Assembly (NCBI GenBank): GCA_965250215.1
Contig: CBDFNN010000002.1
Span: 18,750 to 82,749 of the forward strand
Source of the DNA: CBDFNN01 sp965250215
GTDB taxonomy: Bacteria > Bacteroidota > Rhodothermia > Rhodothermales > DATKEJ01
Length of the DNA: 64,000 nt
Direction: 5' to 3'
Shown: piece after piece, positions 25,828 through 33,859 of the stretch
How the letters are laid out: every line of letters starts with the position of its first letter
Position numbering within the stretch: the stretch's first letter is position 1
Program-made: the position numbers and the translations under genes
Notes under the pieces: model-generated
Told to the model about the DNA's origin: nothing
Seen by the model: the letters and a program-made list of their open reading frames with translations, nothing else
The model's database searches: none

Positions 25828-25977
25828 TTAACCCTTAATCAGGAAGTACCACACAAGAAATCCTGCAAATACAAAAAGTAAATTACCTCCAATAATGAGT
25901 GCTCCTTCTTTCTTACTGAAATACGATTCTGATTTCTGCGAGTCGATCCCTTTATCCTCTCCTTTACCCTGGATCAT
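25828..25977 (-). CDS. small single-pass membrane protein, first gene of trb block (49 aa)
   Basis: An ATG frame of 49 aa: a charged N-terminus (MIQGKGEDKGIDSQKSESYF) then one clear transmembrane helix (ALIIGGNLLFVFAGFLVWYF) and a short basic end. It is on the same strand as the trb operon and 50 nt before its next gene. The helix plus charged cytoplasmic-type N-terminus makes it more convincing than a chance frame. Function unknown. Confidence 0.5.
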   Translation of the reverse strand: MIQGKGEDKGIDSQKSESYFSKKEGALIIGGNLLFVFAGFLVWYFLIKG

Positions 25978-26013
25978 GTGTCCAAGATTTTACATATTAG
26001 TAACAAACATTTC

Positions 26014-26033
26014 AATATATAAGATTATATTTG
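26014..26033. promoter_or_regulatory. AT-rich motif in divergent promoter region
   Basis: AATATATAAGATTATATTTG lies between the - strand transfer block (first start 25977) and the + strand winged-helix genes (first start 26052). It shares ATATAAGATTAT exactly with the 9704 dyad. Confidence 0.45.
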
Positions 26034-26051
26034 ATTAGTAAAATATTTCTC

Positions 26052-26351
26052 ATGATTATTACAGACAGACACAACACTCACATTTCTCAGGTCTTCAAGG
26101 TTCTTTCTAACAAAAAGCGCATTACCGTCTTGCAACACATCGTCAGCTCCAGCTCGCCGTGCGCTGTTTCAGAGATTGCTTTTTCGCTCTCATTCAACCC
26201 GCACGAGACCAGTCAACTATGCTCTGCACTAAGAAAGACGGGCATGATTCTATCTGAACGATCCGGGAAAAACATCCTGTATCGACTTAATAGCATATTC
26301 CCGCTCTCTCTCGTAGTAAACGAGCTATCCAAAAAAGAATCGGGTCATTAG
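26052..26351 (+). CDS. ArsR-like winged-helix regulator 1
   Basis: From ATG 26052 this is a 99-aa protein: FKVLSNKKRITVLQHIVSSS, then a HTH (VSEIAFSLSFNPHETSQLCS), a wing (SERSGKNILYRLN), and a short C-terminus. No ArsR metal-binding Cys pair (CVC) is present. The TTG at 26031 is inside the candidate operator and is rejected as start. First of a three-gene set; the next begins 8 nt later. Confidence 0.72.
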   Translation: MIITDRHNTHISQVFKVLSNKKRITVLQHIVSSSSPCAVSEIAFSLSFNPHETSQLCSALRKTGMILSERSGKNILYRLNSIFPLSLVVNELSKKESGH

Positions 26352-26359
26352 ATATTCCT

Positions 26360-26668
26360 ATGTTCTCAGAAGATCTCGAACACCAAACATCGCTGCTGTT
26401 TAAAGTTCTAAGTAATCCAAAAGCCAGACTCATTCTGTCTGTGCTAGCCGATTCTATTGATCCCCTATCTGTCAGTACTATCTCTGAGACATCAAAGGTC
26501 GACTATTCTTCAACCGTTAAGTTGTCCAAGATTCTTCATTCACTTCAAATCATATACGCTACCAGGAAGGGTAAATTCACACTCTACGAGTTCAATAAGA
26601 AGTCTGAATTGAAGTCAATAGCTTCTTTAATTAATAACCACTTCGATCGCATAAACGAATGGATTTAG
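26360..26668 (+). CDS. ArsR-like winged-helix regulator 2
   Basis: A 102-aa protein of the same design: LLFKVLSNPKARLILSVLAD, HTH around VSTISETSKVDYSSTVKLSK, and wing KGKFTLYEFN. Similar to its two neighbours but clearly diverged. No metal site seen. It overlaps the following gene by 10 nt. Confidence 0.7.
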   Translation: MFSEDLEHQTSLLFKVLSNPKARLILSVLADSIDPLSVSTISETSKVDYSSTVKLSKILHSLQIIYATRKGKFTLYEFNKKSELKSIASLINNHFDRINEWI

Positions 26669-27012
26669 ATCTGACAACAATTGCATTAAGATCGAGTGCG
26701 CTATCAAATCCGTTCAGGCGATCTCTAATCCTTTATATACAGCAATGGTATCCTCTTGGAGTTACCATCACTCAGCTGGCCGTCGATTACGAGCGTTCCG
26801 ATCAATACATAGCACATAATCTGGGAAAACTGGTAGAGGCAGATCTTTTGATAAAAAACAATGTCACCAAACTCTATTCCAACAGCCCTGATTTAGATCA
26901 CGTAAAGTTGTTTACGGCACTTGCGGATTTTTATAGTGCCTACAACACCACCTCTGGTGGGCAATACAAACTCCAGCCGCAGGCAATACTAGAACGATTG
27001 TCCTCAACCTAA
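26659..27012 (+). CDS. ArsR-like winged-helix regulator 3
   Basis: A 117-aa protein with ALSNPFRRSLILYIQQW, HTH (VTITQLAVDYERSDQYIAHN), and a short wing (NNVTKLYSNSP). It has a longer C-terminal extension (FTALADFYSAYN onward). It is translationally coupled to regulator 2 and its end converges, by 9 nt, on the receiver gene. Confidence 0.65.
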   Translation: MDLDLTTIALRSSALSNPFRRSLILYIQQWYPLGVTITQLAVDYERSDQYIAHNLGKLVEADLLIKNNVTKLYSNSPDLDHVKLFTALADFYSAYNTTSGGQYKLQPQAILERLSST

Positions 27013-27372
27013 ATTCAGCGCTTTCTTCAGCTGCTTTAGTAGATCAGCTTGCAATATTGGTTTTATGATAAAACCTGCAAACTTCTTTCTGTCTATATCT
27101 TTTGTCCCCTCGACATAGGCCGTAATTGCTACGACTGGTGTTTGACCGTTTTTATCTGTTAATTTTGCTAGGTCCGTCAAATCCTCTCCAGATGCTCCAT
27201 GACCCAAATTGATGTCAGTTAGGATCAAATCATATCTCGTGTAGCGTATTTCTCTTTCGGCATCAATGGCATTGTCACATGCCTTCAGAGTGTACTCGTC
27301 TTGCAGCATTTTCTTGAACACCACGAGCGTGTCCCTGTTATCCTCAATAAGTAACAGGCTGGGCTTCTTCAT
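27004..27372 (-). CDS. receiver-only response regulator
   Basis: A 122-aa CheY-like receiver domain: LLIEDNRDT acidic pair, phospho-acceptor Asp in DLILTDINLG, Thr in PVVAITAY, and Lys in GFIIKP. There is no output domain, so it must act by protein contact or as a phosphate relay. Its start overlaps the histidine kinase stop by 29 nt, so they are a pair. Confidence 0.85.
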   Translation of the reverse strand: MKKPSLLLIEDNRDTLVVFKKMLQDEYTLKACDNAIDAEREIRYTRYDLILTDINLGHGASGEDLTDLAKLTDKNGQTPVVAITAYVEGTKDIDRKKFAGFIIKPILQADLLKQLKKALNLG

Positions 27373-28669
27373 TTTTCACGGACGCAAGGGTGATCGCGAA
27401 TGTACTTCCCTGCCCTTTCGTGCTGTTTACAGTAATACTTCCGCCCATCTTTTCCAACAGGTTTTTTGCAACGTACAAACCAATCCCTGATCCTTCATAC
27501 TCTCTGCTGTATCCACTCGATTCTTGTTGGTATTTCTCGAATATTTTTGGTAGAAATTCTCTATCGATACCAATACCGGTATCTTTAACTATTATAGTCA
27601 TTGTGCGATCATTCAATTCCTGACGCACGATCACCTTTCCACTCTGAGTGTATTTAATGGCGTTTCCTATTACGTTTTCTATGACTCTCCGAAAAGCGGC
27701 CTCGTTTATTTCGGCACTCCCCTGCTCCATCGATACAATCAATTCTACTCCGTCGCGAATTTTGTCTAGGTTGTCGATCCACTCGTAAATGATCGGTGCT
27801 ATTTCAAGCATTTCCGTCGACAAGGCCTCGTCACTGTTCTCAAGACGATTTAACTCCAGTACAGAATCAAAAGTCACCAACATCCGACGAGACGCATTTT
27901 TAACTACATCTATCACCTCTCCCATCTCCACTTTTGGCACCTTATCCAACATATCAACACCTCCCAAAATAGATGTCAGAGGCGTCCTCATTTCATGGCT
28001 CATATTGGCCAAAAAGGACTCCATCTGATCCGTCCTTTGATCCGCTATCGCTTTTCTTTCTTCTGCCAGCTTTCTCGCACTTTCTAGGCTCTTAGTTCTT
28101 GCCTGAACTTCGGCTTCTAATATTTCGGACTTTCCCGTCAAAAGAAGCACTACCCTTCTCCCAATTGCTCCAACAGCACACATCACTCCAATAGGTACAA
28201 TCACGAATGCGATATCATTAATATCTCCCGCAATCTCGGATTTGTAGTAACCACCATACTCCGCATACCAAAAACCAATAATAGTCAGAATCGACGCACA
28301 TAAATATACATAATGTGCTCTCTTGTCCAGAAATATTCCCGTCGACAAAATCAGCAAATAGTAGATATCTACGGCCAGCGTTTTGATCCCCCCTATCTCA
28401 AAGACCACCCCAGTAACAACAAGATACAAGACGATCATAAATCCTCTCGATGCCAAAGTGTATTTGCGCACCTTGGCCAACCTCATTAATCCAATTGTAA
28501 CAAGTACGCCTAAACCAATTACACCAATCGCCCATACTTTCTCTTCCAATCCAATCGAGGGAATGAAAGGTATTGTACAACCCGTAAGTATCGCTAGAGC
28601 GACCATGTACTTGACATACCGAATCAGCCATCGAAAGCTTTCTTCAATATTCCACGACGGATATACCAT
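27344..28669 (-). CDS. membrane histidine kinase
   Basis: A 441-aa kinase with about six N-terminal membrane helices (VALAILTGCTIPFIPSI, YLVVTGVVFEIGGI, and others up to residue about 180), a short coiled segment, HisKA with SHEMRTPLTSI (His near residue 224), and a HATPase domain (NVIGNAIKYT, DTGIGI, GSGIGLYVAK). There is no extracytoplasmic sensor loop of note, so the signal is probably membrane-linked. It is paired with the receiver-only protein. Confidence 0.88.
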   Translation of the reverse strand: MVYPSWNIEESFRWLIRYVKYMVALAILTGCTIPFIPSIGLEEKVWAIGVIGLGVLVTIGLMRLAKVRKYTLASRGFMIVLYLVVTGVVFEIGGIKTLAVDIYYLLILSTGIFLDKRAHYVYLCASILTIIGFWYAEYGGYYKSEIAGDINDIAFVIVPIGVMCAVGAIGRRVVLLLTGKSEILEAEVQARTKSLESARKLAEERKAIADQRTDQMESFLANMSHEMRTPLTSILGGVDMLDKVPKVEMGEVIDVVKNASRRMLVTFDSVLELNRLENSDEALSTEMLEIAPIIYEWIDNLDKIRDGVELIVSMEQGSAEINEAAFRRVIENVIGNAIKYTQSGKVIVRQELNDRTMTIIVKDTGIGIDREFLPKIFEKYQQESSGYSREYEGSGIGLYVAKNLLEKMGGSITVNSTKGQGSTFAITLASVKNEEAQPVTY

Positions 28670-28781
28670 CTCCTGTTGATTATTTCAATCGGTCCTTCTC
28701 TCCGTTGATTTCTTCCACGTTATTCGTGACAATCGAAAAGACTATATTATCCCTATGTTAACCACAAGACATGAAAGTGTT

Positions 28782-28808
28782 CTATTCTTATATACTTATA
28801 ATCTTATC
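28782..28808. promoter_or_regulatory. TATTCTTATA direct-repeat motif before SCP2-like gene
   Basis: CTATTCTTATATACTTATAATCTTAT holds two half-sites of the shared AT-rich motif, 11 nt before the start at 28819. Confidence 0.4.
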
Positions 28809-28818
28809 CAATTAGCCA

Positions 28819-29148
28819 ATGCCTAGATATGATTCTCTTCTCGACGTAATGAATTCCCTTGAAGACGATTTTAGACCAGACCGAGCTAAGGGACTCACAT
28901 GCCTTTGTCAATGTCATTACAGCGGTGAAGGCGGAGGTGACTGGTTCTTCGAGATTAAGGACGACAAACTCACCCTTAACCCAGGCATTACCGGCCGTAA
29001 GGCTGATGTTACCTTTAGTTCAACGGCGCAAGATTGGCTTGATGCTTGTAATGGTAAAGCTAGCCCCGTAATACTGTTCATGAAACGCAAACTCAAGGTC
29101 AAGGGCTCTATCGGCCTTGCTCAACGGTTGACCTACGTTTTCTTCTAA
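28819..29148 (+). CDS. SCP2 sterol-transfer-like protein
   Basis: A 109-aa soluble protein. DWFFEIKDDKLTLNPG and DVTFSSTAQDWLDACNGKAS, with LFMKRKLKVKGSIGLAQRL, match the SCP2-like lipid-binding fold, where a hydrophobic tunnel binds lipid. Such genes are rarely plasmid-borne. It stands alone between the kinase and partition genes with its own upstream motif. Ligand unknown. Confidence 0.65.
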   Translation: MPRYDSLLDVMNSLEDDFRPDRAKGLTCLCQCHYSGEGGGDWFFEIKDDKLTLNPGITGRKADVTFSSTAQDWLDACNGKASPVILFMKRKLKVKGSIGLAQRLTYVFF

Positions 29149-29386
29149 CTCCTATATCGTGCATTATGTGTGCAACAGGTACCACACATACTATTTAGTT
29201 GCACATGTCACAGCAGTAGTATATGTTTCTAGTGTAGCTCACGTTTAATACTTCGCACACCTACCACACAAGCTACATGTTGCATATGTCTTAGTGATTG
29301 CATACACTCGCGGTGTTGCTTACGTTCTATGTAAACCACCTCAACTACCTATTGCCGAGGTTGTATGTGTTAAACACACTAGTATT
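29149..29386. promoter_or_regulatory. candidate partition site / parA operator region with short repeats
   Basis: The 238-nt gap has no ORF of note. It has repeated short motifs: ACCACACA twice (near 29191 and 29262), TTGCACATGTC and TTGCATATGTC, and GTGTTAAACACAC as a small palindrome near 29368. Such clustering just upstream of parA is where a centromere or ParB-like operator is expected. The repeats are short and imperfect. Confidence 0.35.
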
Positions 29387-30037
29387 ATGGTCATAACTAT
29401 TTTGAATCCAAAAGGGGGTTCTGGTAAATCAACTCTTTCAACCAATCTCGCGCGAGCCTTACAAAAAGGTAAAAAAGGGAAAAGAAACGAGGTTCTTTTA
29501 ATAGACTGCGACAGGCAAGGCACTTCGCTTGATTGGTCAGAGAAAGGGGACGAGACTTTGGACCTACCTGAAGTAATAGGTCTGACAAATGCGAACCTCC
29601 TGGGCAAAGGTATCCATTCGTTGATGCCGGAATACGATCATATCGTCGTTGACGGTTCAGCGAAAATGGACGCAGATCTTACAAACAAAATAGTTGGATT
29701 CTCCGACCTCGTTTTAATGCCCGTTCGTCCTAGCGCTGCTGATATTTGGGGCGTCTTTCCCCTAGTTGAAATGGTTAAGAAGTCGCAACTAACTAAGAAA
29801 GGGAAGCCTTTAGCTGCTTTTGTTGTGTCCCAACAAATACGGTCTACAAATCTTGCTAAGAGTATTAAGCAGGCCGTCGAGGGTTATGGTATACCGGTTT
29901 TGAAATCCCGACTAACCATGCTTGTTAGTTATACCGAAGCTATGGCACTCGGCTCAACAGTTCTGGACTATGACCCTTCTGGTTCAGCTTCAATAGAAAT
30001 AGAATCGCTTAAAAAGGAGGTGTTATCTCATGGCTAA
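29387..30037 (+). CDS. parA: ParA-family partition ATPase
   Basis: From ATG 29387 this is a 216-aa protein. It has deviant Walker A PKGGSGKST at residues 8-16, switch motifs IDCDRQG and VDGSAKMD, and RPSAADIW. It is the short ParA type without an N-terminal DNA-binding domain. It drives plasmid segregation with the small partner encoded immediately after (8-nt overlap). A longer frame to 29294 would run through the repeat region and is rejected. Confidence 0.88.
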   Translation: MVITILNPKGGSGKSTLSTNLARALQKGKKGKRNEVLLIDCDRQGTSLDWSEKGDETLDLPEVIGLTNANLLGKGIHSLMPEYDHIVVDGSAKMDADLTNKIVGFSDLVLMPVRPSAADIWGVFPLVEMVKKSQLTKKGKPLAAFVVSQQIRSTNLAKSIKQAVEGYGIPVLKSRLTMLVSYTEAMALGSTVLDYDPSGSASIEIESLKKEVLSHG

Positions 30038-30413
30038 GAAAAAAAGCAAAGCTCAATCCATACTCGAATCATCAGCAGCGTTTAAAATGACACAGGACGC
30101 CCCTGGTCTCGTTTTAACGGACGATGTTGCTCCAGAAAACAAATTGCCCAACAAAAAGAAGTCGCCTGTTACAGAGCCTGAGAAGGGGGTAGGGGGGCAG
30201 TTTGGCAGAACGACTACCGGATATACCCGCTCTACTGGCGAGAAGGTCAATCGGGTTACCGTATTTATGACGGACAAGCAAAGACAAGCTCTAAAGGATC
30301 GATGTAAAGCTGAAAACTTCGTTGACGACAATACTGGGAAATACCAGATGAGCAAACTTGTGCTTTATCTTCTTGGTGAGATACCAAATGGCAAAGGAAA
30401 ATTCATCTCATAA
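30030..30413 (+). CDS. small ParB-like partner protein
   Basis: A 127-aa basic protein with a disordered Lys/Pro-rich N-terminus and a C-terminal ribbon-helix-helix-like region (VNRVTVFMTDKQRQALKDRC then SKLVLYLLGEI). Overlap with parA and size fit the centromere-binding partner of a small ParA. It would bind repeats upstream of parA. Confidence 0.7.
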   Translation: MAKKKSKAQSILESSAAFKMTQDAPGLVLTDDVAPENKLPNKKKSPVTEPEKGVGGQFGRTTTGYTRSTGEKVNRVTVFMTDKQRQALKDRCKAENFVDDNTGKYQMSKLVLYLLGEIPNGKGKFIS

Positions 30414-30418
30414 ATCTT

Positions 30419-30445
30419 CGTCGTCCTATAACGACGTTATATTAT
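30419..30445 (+). terminator. terminator after par operon
   Basis: CGTCGT pairs with ACGACG over a 6-nt loop, followed by TTATATTATT, 6 nt after the stop codon. Confidence 0.5.
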
Positions 30446-30510
30446 TAATTCTTAATTAGATTATTAGCTGTTTTCGTTGTGCTTGGTAATATTACAGATA
30501 ACACTTCCTA

Positions 30511-30877
30511 TCAACTCCCATTTTGTGCGGTATTGACTCCCTTTTTGTGCGGTAGCAGCTCCCGTATTGTGCGTCATCGACTCCCTTTATGTGCGCATAC
30601 TAACTCCCTTTTGGTGCGATACAAACACCCTTCTTGTGCCGTATTAACTCCCTTTTTGTGCATTATTTATAGTCTTTTCCTCTATCGACTCCCTTTATGT
30701 GCAGCTATCGACTCCCTTTTTGTGCGTGTACTAGCTCCCTTTTTGTGAATCAAATGTCAGTTAGCTAAGATGCATATACATATATCCATGAAACTAATTC
30801 GATTAACCTTAATAGCTTCGATCCCTCGACTTTTGTGTAGATACTGTGGACTCTTCCGACTCCCTTTTTGTGCGCAA
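30511..30877 (+). repeat. oriV: iteron array: plasmid replication origin
   Basis: About eleven copies of a 17-nt unit close to ACTCCCTTTTTGTGCG lie at 22-23 nt spacing (unit starts near 30515, 30537, 30559, 30581, 30604, 30626, 30648, then 30689, 30712, 30735 and a detached one at 30860). A helical-turn spacing of two turns is typical for Rep-binding iterons. An AT-rich stretch (30770-30815) lies between the array and the last unit. The Rep gene follows. No DnaA box was identified with confidence. Confidence 0.88.
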
Positions 30878-30900
30878 TTAGCTCTCAAACAACAATAATT

Positions 30901-32079
30901 ATGGCCAAAGCAAGCTCACGGGCCCTTGAAGAGATACCCAACGAGTCGATGCCAGATCTCGTTACCTACGCTAAGAGCAATTCAATTATTGCGATAGGGG
31001 GGAAGGCCACTATCACGCAATTGAGAATGCTTGACGTTTTCATTCTCAATAGCAGACAATTCGAATGGAAGCCTGACTCTGAGTACACGATAACCCTAGC
31101 CGAGTATCGAAAAATAACAAAGACTAAATCCAGAAATACAAAAGCCCTGGTAGAGGCGGTGATGTCACTCACAGACGTATCACTACGCTTCAATATTTTC
31201 AATCCAGAAAACAATGACGAAATAGGACAAGGCTCTCACTCAATTGTTGAGTATGCTATTTACGATAAGCGCTCTGGTACCGTTCGCTACAAATTTGTCT
31301 CGGTCTTTGACAAATTGGCCGTCGCTCCAGCAAGCAATTACACTGTTCTTGATCTAGCCGATATAAATGCCTTCTCAAGTCCTTCTGCCTACCGCTTGTA
31401 TCAGTTTATCTTGAGTAGATATGGCATTGGATCTACTGGTATTCACGATGTCGCTAAATGGAAAAGTCTGTTGGGAGTAACTGAGCAGACTGCATGGAGA
31501 AACTTCAGAGACAAGAAGTTGCAACGCGGTTTGGATCAGATTCAAGCGCATCGACCAGATCTCGTATTCCAACTGGAGTTTTTCAAAAAGAACCGAACAG
31601 TAAAGTCAATTCGTATCAAATTCGGCAAGAACAATCTTCCGTCGGCCATCAATGCAGAATTAGTTGAGGCGCTGCAGGACAAGCTGGACTTAGACAGGGA
31701 TACCGCTAACGACATTTGTATCGAGTATACTCCCGATCAAATTCAGGCATGTCTAAAATTTATTCTCAAAAAGGTAAGTCAAGATGGGATTACCTCGTCT
31801 AAAAGTGGATACTTTTTATCCCTTATAGAATCAGGAAAATATATCATGCCTGTCAAACGTGTTGCACACGTGCAACAAGATATTCATGTAGAGAAAAGTG
31901 ATCCCTCAAAATATGAAGTATTACGAAATCTCAGCCCGGATGAGTATCAGGATTTGTATGATAAAGCCGTCAAGAGGCTTGACAAATTTAACAAAAGCAG
32001 AATGTCAGAAGAAATAACGCCCGTAAGCGTTGAGGCTACAATCAAAGGCATTATGCTTGAAATTTTGAATAACAATTGA
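30901..32079 (+). CDS. rep: Rep_3-family replication initiator
   Basis: From ATG 30901 this is a 392-aa initiator. Two winged-helix domains are visible: ATITQLRMLDVFILNSRQFE near the N-terminus and SAYRLYQFILSRYG then LLGVTEQTAWRNFRDKKLQRGLDQI. It binds the iterons just upstream and opens the origin. The frame to 30868 would cover the last iteron and is rejected. The C-terminus (after about residue 260) is a non-family tail. Confidence 0.88.
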   Translation: MAKASSRALEEIPNESMPDLVTYAKSNSIIAIGGKATITQLRMLDVFILNSRQFEWKPDSEYTITLAEYRKITKTKSRNTKALVEAVMSLTDVSLRFNIFNPENNDEIGQGSHSIVEYAIYDKRSGTVRYKFVSVFDKLAVAPASNYTVLDLADINAFSSPSAYRLYQFILSRYGIGSTGIHDVAKWKSLLGVTEQTAWRNFRDKKLQRGLDQIQAHRPDLVFQLEFFKKNRTVKSIRIKFGKNNLPSAINAELVEALQDKLDLDRDTANDICIEYTPDQIQACLKFILKKVSQDGITSSKSGYFLSLIESGKYIMPVKRVAHVQQDIHVEKSDPSKYEVLRNLSPDEYQDLYDKAVKRLDKFNKSRMSEEITPVSVEATIKGIMLEILNNN

Positions 32080-32100
32080 GCACGAATTCCATTGATTTGC

Positions 32101-32148
32101 GTATATTCTTTTTATACGAATAGTCTTATATTCATATATTAGAATACA
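32101..32148. promoter_or_regulatory. AT-rich motif cluster upstream of regulator 4
   Basis: GTATATTCTT, TAGTCTTATATTC and ATATTAGAATAC form two or three overlapping half-sites of the shared motif, 27-74 nt before the start at 32175. Confidence 0.4.
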
Positions 32149-32174
32149 CCACTAAGAATATTTGTTAAGGGCTT

Positions 32175-32522
32175 ATGCCAAGAACAAACCCCATACGTCC
32201 CAACCCGATGCTTTTCCCACAAGACATAGTAAACCGCCTGGGACAGTTCTACAATTGTCTCAAACACGAAGTCAGGAGAGACATAATCAATCTTCTTCTA
32301 GATCACGAAGAACTCTCCGTTCAAGAAATTTCAGAAGCGCTTGGCCAAAACCAGCCTACTATTTCTAAGTTTTGCTCGATGCTTCGTAAGTCCAAAATTC
32401 TACTTTACAAGAGGGAAGGGGGGGCCACCATTTATCGTATCAACAAAGACTTTCCTTTACTAGAGGCTACAAAGCCAATTGTTGACTATTACAGCAAGTT
32501 CGGTGGTGACCCGTATCTTTAA
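32175..32522 (+). CDS. ArsR-like winged-helix regulator 4
   Basis: A 115-aa protein. YNCLKHEVRRDIINLLLDHE, HTH VQEISEALGQNQPTISKFCS, and wing YKREGGATIYRIN define the fold. It lacks ArsR metal-binding Cys. It is on + and converges on regulator 5 four nt later. Confidence 0.75.
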   Translation: MPRTNPIRPNPMLFPQDIVNRLGQFYNCLKHEVRRDIINLLLDHEELSVQEISEALGQNQPTISKFCSMLRKSKILLYKREGGATIYRINKDFPLLEATKPIVDYYSKFGGDPYL

Positions 32523-32525
32523 TCA

Positions 32526-32837
32526 TTAAAGTTTTTTGTACTCCTCCAGTAAAGCACTCAGCTCTTTATACGGAAACCTCTTGTTCAGGGAGCACAGCAG
32601 CCGGCCTCCCTCTCGGGTTTTCTTGATGACATTCGCACTCGTCAATAGTTCGATATCCTTGCTAATTGTAGGCTGATTTGTTCTGATTAATCTGGCTATT
32701 TCGGTAATGCTTCTGCCAGAACCGTCTGCTAGTAACAGAACAATACCGAGTCGCCTTTCGTGACTAATCGCCTTAAATAGCCTCTCGCTTCTGTTCATCC
32801 TATCACTAACCCTATTGCTTTGTTGTTGTGCTCCCAC
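32526..32837 (-). CDS. ArsR-like winged-helix regulator 5
   Basis: A 103-aa protein: LFKAISHERRLGIVLLLADG, HTH ITEIARLIRTNQPTISKDIE, and wing KKTREGGRLLCSLN. It is most like regulator 4, sharing NQPTISK and REGG..Y/LCxxNK. It faces regulator 4 tail to tail. Confidence 0.75.
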   Translation of the reverse strand: MGAQQQSNRVSDRMNRSERLFKAISHERRLGIVLLLADGSGRSITEIARLIRTNQPTISKDIELLTSANVIKKTREGGRLLCSLNKRFPYKELSALLEEYKKL

Positions 32838-32858
32838 TCAACTTAGTAAATATTACGG

Positions 32859-32893
32859 TTATTCGAAACATCTTATATTGTAAATCTTACAAT
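32859..32893. promoter_or_regulatory. AT-rich motif with small palindrome upstream of regulator 5
   Basis: TTATTCGAAACATCTTATAT is followed by the palindrome ATTGTAAATCTTACAAT (32877-32893), 22-56 nt before the 32837 start. It also lies before the divergent + genes. Confidence 0.4.
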
Positions 32894-32952
32894 TACCACA
32901 ATTGATAGGGGAGGGGAGAGTGGGAGCGAGGCCACCACAAGACGAGATCAAT

Positions 32953-33204
32953 ATGACACTCGAAGAATCATTAATACGAAACTCGGATGATCCCGATCGT
33001 GGGCATCTGGAGTATTGTGATCAATTCATTAACACAAGATTTGAGTATCTGGCAGTCAGTTGCACTTTCGATAATATTTCTAGTGGTGTGGTTCAACTTA
33101 GGATGCTTGTGGGACAATCAACCTTTAATATTTCAACACAAGCCTTGGCACATTACCTGGCTTACTACCTATTGAGTAATGGGAAGATATATCAACTCGA
33201 TTGA
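32953..33204 (+). CDS. hypothetical protein (83 aa)
   Basis: From ATG 32953 the product is 83 aa (MTLEESLIRNSDDPDRGHLE onward), ending in a hydrophobic stretch (ALAHYLAYYLLSNG). No family recognised. The TTG at 32902 begins an implausible Gly/Arg/Pro start and is rejected. It overlaps the next gene by 26 nt. Confidence 0.45.
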   Translation: MTLEESLIRNSDDPDRGHLEYCDQFINTRFEYLAVSCTFDNISSGVVQLRMLVGQSTFNISTQALAHYLAYYLLSNGKIYQLD

Positions 33205-33586
33205 CGATCTGTCAACAATCCATCTTGATCACGTAGCTATTGTTCAAGAGTATGTTAGACCTTCTTTTGAATATCTGAACTTATTTATCTACTTCGATTT
33301 GTCCGAGGAAGAAATTGTAGCCAAAATGTTGGAGAGCCTGAATAATTCGATCGATCAGTGCAAGCTACTTGTCCCTCGTAAAGTCGGACACGACAATTCC
33401 GAGGCTCATATTTTCTCTCCTGACATTCTACAGTTGCGACCTCTACATGAGGAAATACGTGCGACCATGTTCGTTCTCAAACAATATCTCAATCGCACAA
33501 TTTCCGCTGACCATAATCTGCCTCCAGCTCAAGAACTGTTTTCCATTGAACGTCCTAAATCAAAGGTTCGACTTTTTGGCGACTAG
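33179..33586 (+). CDS. hypothetical protein (135 aa)
   Basis: A 135-aa protein, MGRYINSIDDLSTIHLDHVA onward. It resembles its upstream neighbour weakly in the pattern RFEYLAVSCTF versus SFEYLNLFIYF, so the two may be a tandem duplication. No recognised domain. A hairpin overlaps its stop. Confidence 0.5.
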   Translation: MGRYINSIDDLSTIHLDHVAIVQEYVRPSFEYLNLFIYFDLSEEEIVAKMLESLNNSIDQCKLLVPRKVGHDNSEAHIFSPDILQLRPLHEEIRATMFVLKQYLNRTISADHNLPPAQELFSIERPKSKVRLFGD

Positions 33587-33615
33587 CGAAATATCACTAG
33601 TCGAGATAACTCGTT
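33580..33615 (+). terminator. hairpin terminator after 135-aa gene
   Basis: CGACTAG (33580-33586) pairs perfectly with CTAGTCG (33597-33603), followed by AGATAACTCGTTTTT. The stem overlaps the stop codon. The following bases to 33859 show no gene. Confidence 0.5.
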
Positions 33616-33859
33616 TTTGGTCCGTCAGATTGAACGGGGACAAACAAGAGTCTACAAACCTATCACATTGGCCAAGGGCGACAACTCTGTTGCTCAAAGA
33701 TTATATTATATCATCTTACAATGGTGCTTCATCCCTGCGGCGAGAATCCACTGCATATTCCAACAATGCAGGGTTATCGGTATCTGACTGAGATTTCCTC
33801 CCGTTTTTGCGTTCAGGAAGCGTTCGTAATAGGACTGGAATCCGACCAGATTCGTCCTC

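Noticed and set aside
30511..30877. Regular 22-23 nt repeats resembling a CRISPR array
   Set aside because: The units are too close (only about 5 nt between 17-nt repeats), vary in sequence, and lie directly before a Rep_3 initiator; they are iterons.
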